Below, one piece after another: positions 47,421-60,269 of a DNA stretch of 64,000 bases. Both the position numbers and the translations under genes were made by a program. This stretch comes from Dasyornis broadbenti (Eukaryota > Chordata > Aves > Passeriformes > Dasyornithidae): NCBI GenBank assembly GCA_013397935.1, contig VZRN01006628.1, forward strand, positions 190,801-254,800, read 5' to 3'. Within the stretch, counting starts at the first letter, position 1; each line of letters opens with the position of its first letter. The notes beneath the pieces are model-generated. The model was not told the origin of the DNA. It searched no databases and saw nothing but the letters and a program-made list of their open reading frames with translations.

Positions 47421-48101
47421 GCTCTTGAGGCAGAGGCAACAAGTGGTGATGCAGCACAAGTCTGCAGGGTGGTGGTAAAAGACAAACTTTACTGAGAGGT
47501 GCCAGGTTGGCTTTGAAATACTGCTAGCAAAAATCTTGACATTCTGCCAGTAGAATTAGTTGTATCTTATTTACGTACTACTAATTAAATAAGAGCGATC
47601 ACAGTTCAGTGTGGGCTTTTCCTTTTTAGAAACCTGAATGGTCAGATCTCCCACGTAGGAGGTCTGTGTGTCTCTAGAGTATGTGTTCACAGTCTTATCT
47701 GACCATGCTAAGCACCGGTAAAGCAAAACAGAAGTCCAAGTGATACTTCCCTCTCTCTGCACGTGTCTTGTTTCAGTTACGCTCTTTTGCAAATTGTTTG
47801 TGTAACTGATCAGTGAAACCACTCAGTTTCAAACTGCCTGGCCAAAACTTCTCCCAGCAGTCATTTTTGCACTCACTGACTGGGTTGACTGCTGCCAGCT
47901 CTATTTGTCTTTTGTCAGCTCTAAATAGGAAACTTGCTTTGAAAGAACATCGACGAGTGAAGCCAAGCAAATAAAAAAGGAAAAAAAAAAAAATCCAGAG
48001 AGGCTGAGTTTTGTGGTGGAAAGAGGTCCAAGACCTGTATTTCGAAGACAAAACTTCATGAACTTGGAACATGCTTAGAAGCAGGAAGAAGGATCTACAA
48101 T

Positions 48102-48132
48102 GTTCTAGTACATTTACATTTAGTACTAGAAC
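48102..48132. repeat. Inverted repeat, 10-bp arms
   Basis: GTTCTAGTAC and GTACTAGAAC separated by 11 bp; perfect arms. Confidence 0.85.
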
Positions 48133-48791
48133 TAAAGCGCTCTAGTACATTTAGTGTCTCTATTTCACCTGGAACACTACTGAAATAGAAGTTATGGTGC
48201 AGATCTTTGCAGGAGCATAAAACACTGTAGGTTGAAATGGAAGTTGCTCGCTGTTTGCCCTGACAACAGGAAGCTGCTAATTTCCGTTAAATAGTAACTA
48301 GCCTAATCTGACTAAACCTAGATTTCAGGGTGCTCCATGGCTTCATTTATCTCTTTTGAATTTTGTTCAAATAGTTGCTGCTAGGTAAAGAATAATAATT
48401 GCTGCTTAGAAAGACTGAGGAAATAATCAAATGGTTGGGAAATCTCAACTTTGGTCAATTTCTTATTTTGGTACAACAAGGCAAGTCCTCCAAGTGATGG
48501 ACAGTAAAATACCTAATTATCATAGAAGGACATAATGCATTATTACAGGTTAGTTTTATACAAATATCAGAAATACTGAATAGCAATGAATGGTATGTAA
48601 ATGGTAGCTGGTTTTAAGTAAGTTAAATCTTAGGATGAATTTTCTTCCTAGTTGCAGATATTCGCTCCTGAGTTTACCATATAATAGAGATTTTGGGCTA
48701 GAATTCATCTTTATGTTGTTTTTAATTCTTGTACATGAACAGTAAGAAGATGGTAAAGATAAAGTCACCAAGTGGTGTCTGTCATGATCTT

Positions 48792-48825
48792 GATATATAC
48801 AATGATCATGATCATTGTATATATC
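48792..48825. repeat. Perfect 34-bp palindrome
   Basis: GATATATACAATGATCA followed directly by its exact reverse complement, with no spacer. Confidence 0.97.
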
Positions 48826-51800
48826 CTTTTAAATTACTTCCTTAATCTAAAGAGTTGGTAGTATCTTTTCCATAGTATTTTTCTGTATTTATTACGTTCT
48901 AGCAGCTTTGACCACTGTCTGTGTAAATTTGGTTACAGCTTCTTACATCTCTAAGATAAAACAAAAGGCAACTGGACGGTACTTGTTTTCTTTTCTTTTG
49001 GTCTTTCTATTCCCACTACCTTTGTAGGTAGGTTTCTTGCCATTTTTTATATTGTCCCAATGCTAGACAGACAATTTAAACTACTTTCATCTTCTCCTAT
49101 GGACAAATTTCTTACACTATGCTTAAGTGACATTTTGTGAATCAGATTGATCTGATGAACAAAACAAAATTTTACTGAAAATGAAGTATATAGAAAGAAT
49201 TTTCTCCTGGGGAAAATATTGTTTGTGCACTATAGCTTGAACAAGTGTCGAGACATGTTCCAGTAATGTGTATCTCAATTTGACAGTCTCTAGTGCTCTC
49301 ATGTTTTGTTTGTAGAATCAATACACAGATTGTGGTCCTCCAGGAGCTATGATTTAATGACAAAGTAACTTGGGGACTTTTTAGGGGGTTTTTTTGTGTC
49401 CTTCTGCTCCCATCCATAGGCAGCCATGTTGTCAGTTTTATATGTGATAAAAATGTTTACTGCATTCTTCAACTGTGATGTAAAGCACATTCTAGGCCTC
49501 TTTATTTGAGACTGGCTTTGTAATCACAGAAAGTGAGTATGGCTTGAAATTACGTGGGTTTTTTCCCTCTTATGCCTCCAGTGTCATCAGCTCATAATAA
49601 CCAGAGTAAATGTTGCGTATGTTCAAGTAAAAGGTAAGAGGGTGTTTTTATAGTCAAGCATGTGAACAAGAGGTTTCACACTGCATTTTTACATTCTCTT
49701 TCTCAAGTAATGTTTTACTCAAGCCAGAATTTCCTTTTTTAGCCTGGAGATTGACCTCACCCCCACTGAGAAAGGAGCTCTGTGCTCTGAGACTAAGGTG
49801 TGTAATTTGCAAAGCAGTGGTGGTTTGTTAGCATCTCTGATAAACCTCAAAGAAGGGGAAGAATGTGGAATACAGGATTTGTAGTAGAAGCTGTTAACCC
49901 TGTGTTTCAGGCGCTGTTTTCTGAACTGATTGTTGACACTGTCTCTTCAAGCTAAAACGTCACTTCTTTCTTCAATTCCTTGTGGTGGTTCCTGGAATCT
50001 CTGTAGTAAGGCAGAGATGGGATTGTTGAACAAAATACATAGCTTTTAAATTACATGAGTTGAAGCTATCCCTTAATTTCAATTAGTTTTTGTTTGGTAA
50101 TCCAGACAATGAACAGTAAGTGTCTCAGCCCCTGAGCAAACCTTACAAGGACTTAAAAAGTGTTACATGGCTGTCATGGGGTGATATGGCTTTCCAGTGA
50201 TAAAACCCTTAGTTGGCATTGCTAAGTTAGTAAGATGTTTGTTTAGAATTAAGTCCAGAAGAGATTAATACCAAAATCTGTATTTCTTTTAATCTTTTCT
50301 CATTAACTAAAATCTTCTAACAGATAAATTTTATTTTTAAATCCAAAATCTCATTTTTCTTCCAGAAATAGGGTTGTGCATTTTTAAATAACTGTCTCTG
50401 AAGTCCAGTTTATGCAACAGGATCAACAAAACTGGACACATTAAAACCCGGCATTTTCTCCCACTTTATGGAACAATGCAGTGAAGAATGCAGGAGTGCA
50501 GTAGTGTTGGCCTGTGGAAATCAGGCTGGGTGCAGTTGTGGCTGATGGTAGTTATTTGGATACCTGTCTGACCCTGAGTGATGGTTGCTGTATCACCTGA
50601 AGGAGGTGTGCGTGCGAGAGCAGCGGGCTGGGCTCTCCGCATTCACAAAAGGGTATTTGGTGTGTTCTGCAACCGCCTCTGGAGACCCCAGAATGAACTG
50701 GTGGAACTTCCATTTACCATATCAATTTGGTATTTATGACCTGATCAGTAGGAAAATTTTTATTGTGTGGTGTGTTTAAGCCTTTCTCAACTAATGGTTT
50801 CTTTTTTTCTGTAGTATCAGAGCCTTACTGGAGCATGTCTGAATCATGTGTCCATGCTAAGGAGTTGGTCTTGAGACGAATTCAGGAAATGACAGAGCAA
50901 TGCAAACTGTTTTAAACAGAAGTGGCTGGTGTGCTATAGTTGAAGATTTTACATGATTGCTTCTTTTAGTGTCTTTGTCTGATATTTGTTAACTAAATTC
51001 CAGCTAACCAACTATTTTTATAGACACAGTATAGTTTTTCTTGTTTGGTGTTCTGTCCACGGAGGTACTGGAGCTCAGTTATATTCAGGGTGAACTGTAA
51101 ACAGCTGAACTGAAGGAAAACCTGTAACTATAGTCCATGTTATTCCTCTACATACTAAATACATGTGAAAGGAAAGAATACATTAAACTAAGGTAAGGTA
51201 CTAAGAAGCAGACAAATAAGCTCCAAATGGAGAAAGTATATACCTGCATATCATTATCTTCTAAGATATTTGCTTCTTGAGCTTTGAAGTTGAACACCTC
51301 TCTTGTGAAGGAAATAAAATCCACTAGTAACTGATTGTCCTCTCCAGCATCTATATGACAAACAGATAAGGGTAAATTGACTGTCTTGAAAGGCATTTTA
51401 AGAAATAAGTGATCCAGCAATGCAAAAAAAAAAAATTGTCTGTTAGGTAAAAAAAGTGTTAAAGAAGGGGACAATAATTTTACCCAAATACATTCTAAAT
51501 TCTAATTTATCTAACAAAATGCTACTGCATTTAAATGATTGATTGCAAAATACTGTGTGTGTAACCACTGTGATTCCATGAAGAGGAATTTCCCTTTAGT
51601 TTCTAGCTAAAGTAAGTTGTTTTGGACCCAATTCCCATACACCAGTGTTGCCCACTTCCAATTTGATGCATAGTGCTGAGCTATCTAAAGTATGTTGGCA
51701 TTACTGCAGAATATTGTACTTGCCTGAAGAACTTAATTTACTTAAAAGTACAACTGAAGTCCTGGAAATGAATCTTGAGATCCTTAAAAAAAAAAAAAAA

Positions 51801-52311
51801 AGATATTAAAAATTGGGCTTCAGGTGATGAGGAGCATTCTCTGACAGAAGTCTGTTGGGTGGATGTGCTAACTAGCATTTCCAGCCTGAATCCACTGCTG
51901 CTGTCACTCAGTTGTCAAAGAAACAAATGTATAACTTACTGCTTTTGCCAGTTATGCAGAAATCTGAGACATAACCAAGTCATTTGCTATCACTGGTATA
52001 TTGTTGGTGGCATGGGGATAAAATAATCTCTGCTGATTTCCTACAGAAATGGATGCTGAAAATGTTAAGCTTTATATTGGAAGGTATAAAAGTAAAGGAT
52101 ATGTCTGGGCCCAGAAATCTTCTGCTACATTCCAATTTCAAAAAGTGGGGTTTGCAGCAAATCCTTTTTATCCATAAATGGTCCACTGTATAGCAGAAGG
52201 CTTATCCCCAGCAGCTATAAATAGTGAAATGCTCTAAAATATGGTTCCGATTTTTTGTTGCAATGTCTGAAGTAAATAACTGCTGCTTGCCTTACTGAAA
52301 GCATTCCAGTG

Positions 52312-53313
52312 TGTAGTGGGTTGACCCTGGCCAGAGACCAGGCATCCATCAAAACTGCTCCATCACTCACCCTGGGCACTGGACAGGGGAGAGAAAATAG
52401 AACAAAGTGTGCATGGCTTGAGGTAAGGACAAGGAGAGATCACATACCAAATAGTGTCACAGGCAGGATAATAAGAAGTGAAATAATTGTTAAAAACACC
52501 TTCGTCCCACCCTTCACTCCTTCCAAGCTCTACCTTCTCCCCTCCAGCATCACAGGGAAACAGGGGATGGAGTTTATGATCAGCCTATTGCGTGTTTCTG
52601 CTGCTGCTCAGGGAGAGGGGACCCTTCCACTGCTCCTGTGGGGTCCCTCCCACAGAAGAGAGTTCTGCATGAACTTCTCCAATGTGACTCCATCCCACAG
52701 GCAACAGTTCTTCCCAAATTGCTGCAACAGGGATCACTCTTCCACAGTGTGCAGTCCTTCAAGAACAGGCTGCTCCAGCAAGGGTTCTCCACAGGTGTGC
52801 AGGCCCCTGCCAGGAGCCTGCTTCAGCACGGGCCTCCAATGGGTTCACACCCTTTTGGCACACACCCACCTACTCCAGTAGGGTTCTCCACAGGCTGCAG
52901 GTGGATCTCTGCATCTTCATGGACCTCCAAGGCCTGCAGGGACACAGCTGCTTCACCAAGGGCTGCTCCAAGGGCTGCAGGGGAATCTCAGCTCCAGTGC
53001 CTGGAGCTCCTCCTGCCCCTCCTTCTCCACTGACCTTGGTATTTGCAGGGTTGTTCCTCTCACGTGTTCTCCCTCCTCTCTTCTCTAAGCACATTTTCAT
53101 CTGCTCAATAATCTTTTTTACCTCTTTAAATATGTTATCATAGAGGCATTACCATCATTCCTGATCGGCCCAGCCTTGGCCAGCGGCATTTCCATCTTGG
53201 AACCGGCTGGCATTGGCTCAGCTGGACATGGGCAAAGCTTCTGGCAGCTTCTCACAGAAGCCACCCCTGTAGCCCCCCCTGCTACCAAAACCTGGCCATG
53301 CAAAACCAACACA
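52312..53313 (+). mobile_element. Solo LTR of an endogenous retrovirus, about 1 kb
   Basis: Starts TGTAGTGGGTTGACCCTGGC and ends CAAAACCAACACA, both familiar from a long bird LTR type. The middle has loosely repeated units around CTGCTCCAGCAAGGGTTCTC and GGGCTGCAGG. Flanked by CAGTG/TAGTG (4 of 5 bases match). Open frames of up to 190 codons in it are not genes. The adjoining sequence is AT-rich. Confidence 0.88.
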
Positions 53314-54870
53314 TAGTGCTATTTTTATGCAAACAGTTATGAAGGGGATTTTGGTGCTACTTTGCTTTGGGGAACAGAGAGGAAGTTGCTGCTAAGTTAA
53401 TTGGTATTAATAAAGCATCACCACTTTATATGAAATGTGTTTTAGAGCTCTCTCTCTCTTGTATATCATGGTTAAGTAATATGAAATAAGTAGCAATCCA
53501 TACCTCCATCTTTTGCAAAACATTTGGTATATGGGTTTTTTACTGTGGTTTCAGAAGGTAGAAAAATACTAGTTTGGTACGACAAGGTACCTGTGACTTC
53601 CTGACTCATCTGCTGCAGATGGTGCTCTCTGAGTTGTAAGTATATGCATGCAGAAAGAAGTCAGATAAGGTAAGCCTCATTAAATGGCCTGTAATTAACC
53701 CCTGATTATTGACCCAGTTTGGAGTATTCATAATTAGATATGTGTTTATTTATGATATCCTTCCACTTCTCAGCAGAAGACTGTTTGTTTTGTATATATG
53801 CTTAGCCCATTTTCTTTAGTGTATTAAAGTTATTTTCAGGTTCTGTGGAAGAACCTTTGCCTACATTCAGCTCATCCCACATCCTTCCTTCTCAGTTCAG
53901 AACACAAAACTCTGCATTTTATCAGCTGCACTTCAGATGAATTTTTTATTTTATGCTTTACAAGATGAAACAAAAATGAACAACTATTCAGCAATTTTTT
54001 TTTAATTCCAGCTCATCCTCATATTTTATTGTCAGTAACTGTTGATACTAAGATTTTGTTTAGTCCTGATGTGTATAGTACTGTCTTTATGACTTATTGC
54101 AGAATTGTTTTATAAAAAAAAAATTATCTTCTGAGGAAACACTGCTTGCCTTTATGTCTTTGATATGGAGGAAAGCATTTTGCTACTGTTGGCCTCCAGC
54201 TTGTAGTGTTTGGGATTCCAGACATAAAATCTGTGTCTCAAGTAGTCTAGAGTTGATCTTATTTATAGTATTGCTAGAACTTTTAGCTGTGTTGTCTTTT
54301 TGGCATGACTGGAATGATTTTGTAGGCAGCTAAGTGGGGCTTAGTGTCATGTGAAAAATAATTATGGTTTTTATAATGTTAAAAAGTAAAAGCTTTTCAC
54401 AAAAATACAGGAAGGAGGGCAAGAGGATAGAGCAAGAGAGGCAAATCTGAGCATGTTACAGGAGCCTTGAAGTTTTCTTAGATGTCCAAAACTTTGCAAG
54501 CCAAGTTAAAGAAGATTCTTGATAACCTTTATGTTTAGATGTTTAGTTATGGCAATTATTATAGTGAATAGGGAATAAAAAAGCTCAAGGACTTTTTGTA
54601 TCTGTGCTGTACTTGAAATTTTTGTGTAACAAAATTAAGAAGCTGTGCTGTTTCATTTTGTTGACCTTGTGAGGCAAACTGACTTCTGCATTTGAGCTAA
54701 AGCACAGATCTGCATTGGTGTGCTAATGGCTTTAATATTTCATGTTTCTCCCCCCTCCCCTTGTAACTCCTTATAAGTTAATGAAAGCAACTGTATAAAA
54801 TATGTGAAGTTCATTTGTAGGGATATCTCCTCCTGAACTCTCATGTGGATTCAGGATGAGTGTAGCAAAG
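53314..54870. other. Intergenic or intronic, nothing firm
   Basis: AT-rich single-copy-looking sequence. Apart from one possible minus-strand exon (53504-53542) no feature is supported. Confidence 0.45.
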
Positions 54871-54874
54871 TTTT

Positions 54875-55590
54875 TCTGAACTTCTTTATTGAGAGCAGCC
54901 CAGTGGGGAAGGACTTGGAGGTGATGGAAAACTCAACATGACCCAGCTGTGTGCACTGGCAGCCCAGAAAGGCAATCGTGTCCCGGGCTGCACCAAAAGC
55001 AGCGTGGCCAGCTGGGCGAGGGAGGGGATTCTGCCCCTCTGCTCTGCTCTTCTGAGATCCCACCTCAGTGCTGTGTCCAGCTCTGGGGTCCCCCACATAA
55101 GGAGGACATGAAACTGCTGGAGAGAGTCCAGAGGAGAGTCACAAAGTCAATAAAGGGACTGCAGCACATCCCCTACAAAGCCAGGCTGAGAGAGTTGGGG
55201 CTGTTCAGTCTGGAGAAGGGAAGGTTGTGTGGAAACCACTTAGCAACATTCCAGTATCTGAAGTGGCCTGCAGGGAAGCTGGAGAAGGACTCTTCATCAT
55301 GAACTGTAGTGACAGGACAAGGAGTAACGGGTACAAACTGAAAGAGGGGAAATTTGGGATAAATATTGGGAAGAAATTCTTTACTGTGAGGGTGGTGAGA
55401 CACTGGAACAAGTTGCCCAGGGAAGTTGTGGGTTGCCTCCTCCCTGGAAGCTTTCAAGGCCAGTTTGGATAAGGCCCTGAGATATTTGATCTAATGGGAG
55501 ATGTCCCTGTCCATGGCAGTAGCGGTTGGGACTCAGTGATCTGTAAGGTCAATTACAACCCTTAACAGTCCATGATTCTATCTTCCTGTG
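54875..55590 (+). repeat. CR1 LINE, 3' part
   Basis: Encodes broken pieces of the CR1 ORF2 C-terminus: LLERVQRRVTKSIKGLQ, RLRELGLFSLEKGRL, then NYGKLKEG-like and FFTVRVVRHWNKLPREVV. Frames shift between the pieces and stops occur, so it is dead. The 3' end has CATGATTCTATC, the CR1 terminal octamer type. It is the best-preserved CR1 in the window. Confidence 0.92.
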
Positions 55591-58500
55591 ATTTCCAGTG
55601 GTTTCAGAATAATATGAACACACTGAGGGGAAGATAATGGTCTTTCTCTGTCAGACTATGGTTTTATTTTCTTGTATCACTGAGTAGTATTTGAAGTTAC
55701 TTTGTATCAATTACAGGGTACTTTACCCTCCTCTCTGATGGAATAATGAAACAATACAGATCTGTTACCATAAACAGTGCAATAGGAATCTTGATACTTT
55801 TGTGTAGCTGCCAGATCTTTTTATTTTGCTTGTTGTACTGGACAACATATTGAGAGGTGGAATTTTTTTTTTTTGTTTGAAGATCTCATTCTAGAAATGG
55901 TTTGTATGGTACTTTTGTATTGCCATGAATTTCATATCAAGGCCTTATCTGCTGCTTTTGTGAAATCAGTTGATTATTTCTAGGCATATTTATTTAATTT
56001 GTTCTCCATTAAGTTGTAGTACTTCACTGTTTTAGATTACCCTCATGATAAAGGAAAATAAATCTTCAAACCTTGTTTTGCTTGAAGCTCTTGAAAGTTT
56101 ATTACAGGTAGCTTTGAATAGCAGTGGAAGTATGATTAACATTTGAATTGTAGAAAAATCTGTGTAATCCAAGCAATGAATTTGTGTTGTATTGGTCTGC
56201 AAAACACCACACTGGTCAGTGATGCAGAAAGTATGCTGATCGTGGCAGAATGCTTTTGTGCAGGTTTGCCAGCACTATTTGCTGTACAAGTGATTTTGAG
56301 TATGCAGGTGGATAGTTCAAAGTCACTTGAAATGTGAATTTCATAGTTAATACCAGGAGGATAACTGTGGAATAGATAAGGAGGAATACTGAATGAGAAG
56401 TCAGTGGTAGGCAATAAAATACCATATGCATTTTTATTTATTCCTGTAAGGTATTCAAATGTAATCTCAGGTGATTAACAGTTTATGCATTTCTTCTGCT
56501 TCAGATATTACATTGGATAGTATAGAGAGCCTGAATTATTACAAAAAGATCCATCTGCTGAAAGCATGTTCTAGGCAACATCAGAAGATGAAAAGCAGAG
56601 GGCATGGTCCTTGCTGTTGACTGCAGCTTATACAGGGTTGTCCATCTCATCTGGGATCTCTGAACAGTGGTTGTTTGTTTGCCTGTGTTTTCTGATAAGC
56701 TTTGTCTAAGTTGGCTTTTGTTACCTGTAGCTTTTTAGAAGTTTCTTAGCATTTCAGCATACTCATTTTTCTAATCACTTGATCTAAAATGTAAGACCCT
56801 TGAAAAAAAAGAAACTCCATATTTGTGTAAAGATCCTGCTTTACAAGGAGTATCCAGTTCTGTGTATCAAGCCAGGTATTTGATTTCAGTGATTGTGGAA
56901 CAGGGTGTATGGAAAAAATCTTCAGAGCATTTAGGTCCACCTGATGGGGATGCAGCATTTGAGACCTATAAAACCTCTAAGTGCCTAAAAGCAGAGTATG
57001 TGCTGCTGTTCTGTACACAGGAAACCATGTCACAAAACCAACCCTGCTTGCTGCTGAAGCACAAAAAGTTATATGTGTGTTACTGAAGTTGGAGAAGGAG
57101 AGTGTGTGGTTAAGCTGGACTTTGAAATTCAGTTTTAAAATGATAGGAAAGCAGACCTTTCTACTAGCCAAGCTTAGATGCAGCATGCAACATTTAATAA
57201 TCTCTAAGTTTTACAACTACGAGAAAAGTAGTACAGAAGTCCACAGCTAAAAATACAGTTGTGACATATTTCACCTTTACTTTTCTTAAAACATCATTGT
57301 TTAAAATGCATTGATAGAGAAGAATGGCAACTAACAGGCAAAGGAATAAATTATTAGCTAGGAGGATTAAATTCAGAACTGGATCAAATACTAGAATAAG
57401 GATTAGGAGAACCTTGAGAAGCTTAAATAACATTCTTGAGATGAAAAACAAAAGACTGAAGAGGTAAAACAAAAGTGTATTTAAGGCTTTATTTTTTCTT
57501 AATACAAAGAACTGGATAACACTGTAACAAAGTGAGCTAAATCTAGTAAAATATTTAATAGTGCCAGGCAGAAGAGATGCCTTTTTCAAAGGCTCTTCAT
57601 GCTACAGAAGTGGTTTAGATACCCAGCATGCCAGTCTGAAACTATCTGATTGTGCAGCCTTTTTTCTGTGCTCGGTGAACTAAGGGCTTGCTCTGTGAAA
57701 GTGGTAGAATCAGTGAACTAAAGCTTTTCTGGATATTATTTTTCTTTTGGAGGGGTGTGAGCTGAAAACACCACAGTAAAACTGTGTTGAAGGCTTGCTG
57801 GCTTTAGAGCACTTTAGAGCGTGCACTTGGCCCCAAGAAAAGCTGTCAGACCTGTCTGCCCCATTACAAGAAGCTCACAACTGGGGCACATCTGCAGGGG
57901 TGTTTGTGTCCCCCTGTGTTCAGGTGGATGAGCAAGCACAGATCTTGTGAGGTTGTCCTGGCAGCTGAGGGAAATAAACAGTTTGTCAACTGATGTCACA
58001 CTGACAGTGTGAAGAGCTGTGACCATTGCTTAATTTTTTCTGCTCAGGTGGATTCAACTGAAGTTCCCTCACGGGCAACGCTACTGGGCCTGAATAATTT
58101 GGATGCAATTTGTTCAGGTGCTTAGTGTTGCTGCAGTGTAACCCTGAAAATAACATGCCTTAAGCTTGTTTATACCTTAAACAAGACCATATTGTAATTA
58201 TGATGTTCAGGCTCTGGATCAAGCGCTGCTTGTGGAAAGCTGGTCATCGTGCTAGCAGAAGCCCTTTATAGCCAGAGCTGGGAAATCCTGTGCTCCAGAC
58301 AGCCCCCATCCCGCTCTCAACCCCCTTTATTGAAAGAAAGCACTAGAAAAACAGTAACTTTCTCCAAAATAAAACATGCAAAAGACTGTTAGGTCCTGCT
58401 AGACTTCTCAGTTAAAAAGCACATTGTAACATTATCTGCTCTATTCTCTGTGAGGGGCCTCAGAGCAAGTTCTGGGTCTCACAGCAGAGCACAGCACCAG

Positions 58501-60269
58501 GTAATGGTGTCCCGAAAGTTGTGCTCCTGCGTCTGAAAACTTTGGCTGAATACAGTAAGGTTTGAAATAGCTGTCTGTACAAATGCAGTTATTATGCAGC
58601 TGTTATTCTGTAATACTTAGTGTATGGCAAGTTATAGCAAAACTAACTCCTGCTTCAAATCTGAATCTTGAAACTTTCAATGCAAGTTTGCTTCAAGGGA
58701 ATAAAATGCAGTCAAATGCTTCAAAACCATGACATCTTTTTTCCCTCCCTTAAATTTTTTTCAAGGTGTGGTATTTATGTGTAATTTAGTTTTTATTTAT
58801 AAATAGACTTTGACAGAGTAGTTCTATTACTTAAAATGGGAATGCTGAGGAGGTTCACAAATCCATGTAGTTTAGGAAAAATGTTGAACATTATATTTTT
58901 GCAGTCTAGCCTGACTGCTGAGAGAAGATATGAAGAAAAACTAACGAAGTTATTCTAACATATGCTAGTGAAATAAGAAGATGAAATTCAAAAGCTGTGG
59001 AAGTACTTCAGGCAATAACTTGCCTGCTCCCTTAGTACCCTGTTCTTTTCAGTGCTCTGAAGGAAGTAAACTGATTAGTTTTACATCCATCTCTTCTTGT
59101 AGTACCTCTGGCACTATACATGTACATATATACATATGAATATTTAGTCTGACTAGCAAATTTTGCAGTTCCTCATTGTTATGTGCTCCTTCTATGCAGA
59201 ACTTGTGGTTGATTCTTCTTTCCCATGCTCTTCTCCTCCTAAAAAGCCATGGAGATATTTGAGTAATGTAAGGTAAAGGCAGTCCAAGATGTCCCAGTAG
59301 AAAATAATCATCACTAAAGGAAAATGGGTTCCTCTTTGGGTACACACGGTCTCTTATAGACAGTGGATGTGTGTAAGTGAATTAATGCTGGTTAAGTGTA
59401 AAGTTGGTTGTGTGATCCAGGGTGAATATGCTCCAGATGTTGAAGTGTTTGTGTTGAATGTCTGTTTTGAACAAGTCTAAACCAAGCTGAAATGAGTCTG
59501 TTGGAAGAAACTTTTCTCTGTGACATTTTAAATTCCTTTTGCTTTACATGATTGGAAGAGTTCAGATTTCTCTATTGGGATAAAACTTTCTTTCAAACTG
59601 TCAAATAGAAAAATTTAATTTCTGTTGTGTTTTGCCATAATTCAGGTGAGGAACTTCCAGTAATGAAATGAATATGAGCTATTTCTTACATAGCATCAGT
59701 TTTTTTACACAGTTTAGGAAGTAATACCAGGTTAAACCTTGTTATGCATGGGAATGTTTCTCAGACATCTAATTGTAATGCTTATTTATTGATTTGATTC
59801 AGTAAATGCCATGTGCTTTAAAAGCTGTTTTTCTGCTTACAAATCATATCTCTTCTCTTGATTTTTTTTTTTTTTTTTTTAACAGAGTGACAAATCCAGA
59901 CAATTTCTCTAAATTTCTCTGTAATGGCTGCATGTAGTTACATGTACATCAAGTATGTGTAGTAGGACTGAGCAGTGTTCTCCTCTGTATTAATCACATA
60001 CAGAAACTATTATGATTAAAGCTTTTTTGTGCTTGGGACCACAAGTTAAATTTCTTCTCAAAATCTAATTTTTCCCTTGTTCTTTCAGTGTATTGCTCTT
60101 GGACTGAAGAAAGTAGCTCAAAATATTCAGACCTGCATTTTCATTCATAGCTCTCTAAATAATTTTTAAGCAAAGTTTATGCCTGTATCTACTTGAAAAA
60201 ATGCCTAGTATAGAGATAATTCCAGCATGCTAGCATTCTTTTTATGTCCTTGACTGTGTGCTCCCGTAG
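55591..60269. other. Non-coding, nothing firm
   Basis: AT-rich, with a poly-T run of about 20 at 59862-59880. Short open segments with splice-like edges on the minus strand (57275-57390 and 59106-59238) were noted but not accepted as exons. Confidence 0.45.

Larger units (their letters stand above)
47421..52311. other. Non-coding stretch, possibly a TNFAIP8 intron
   Basis: No recognised coding exon. It holds a perfect 34-bp palindrome (48792-48825) and a 10-bp-arm hairpin (48102-48132). Unexplained open segments occur at 47.78-47.94 kb and 51.24-51.35 kb (minus) and at 50.82-50.92 kb (plus); see findings. Confidence 0.4.

Noticed and set aside
52309..52881. A 190-codon open frame.
   Set aside because: Entirely inside a solo LTR and composed of its GC-rich repeats; no retroviral protein motif.
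53591..53628. A third minus-strand exon (38 bp) upstream of 53542, in phase.
   Set aside because: The implied intron would be only 48 bp, too short for a vertebrate intron, so the phase match is probably chance.
54949..55472. Open frames of about 80-117 codons.
   Set aside because: They are decayed CR1 reverse-transcriptase remnants, not host genes.
57194..57589. A 131-codon hydrophobic open frame on the minus strand, and splice-like segments 57275-57390, 57852-57891 and 59106-59238.
   Set aside because: One or two open frames this long are expected by chance here; the chained segments rely on weak sites and match no known protein.
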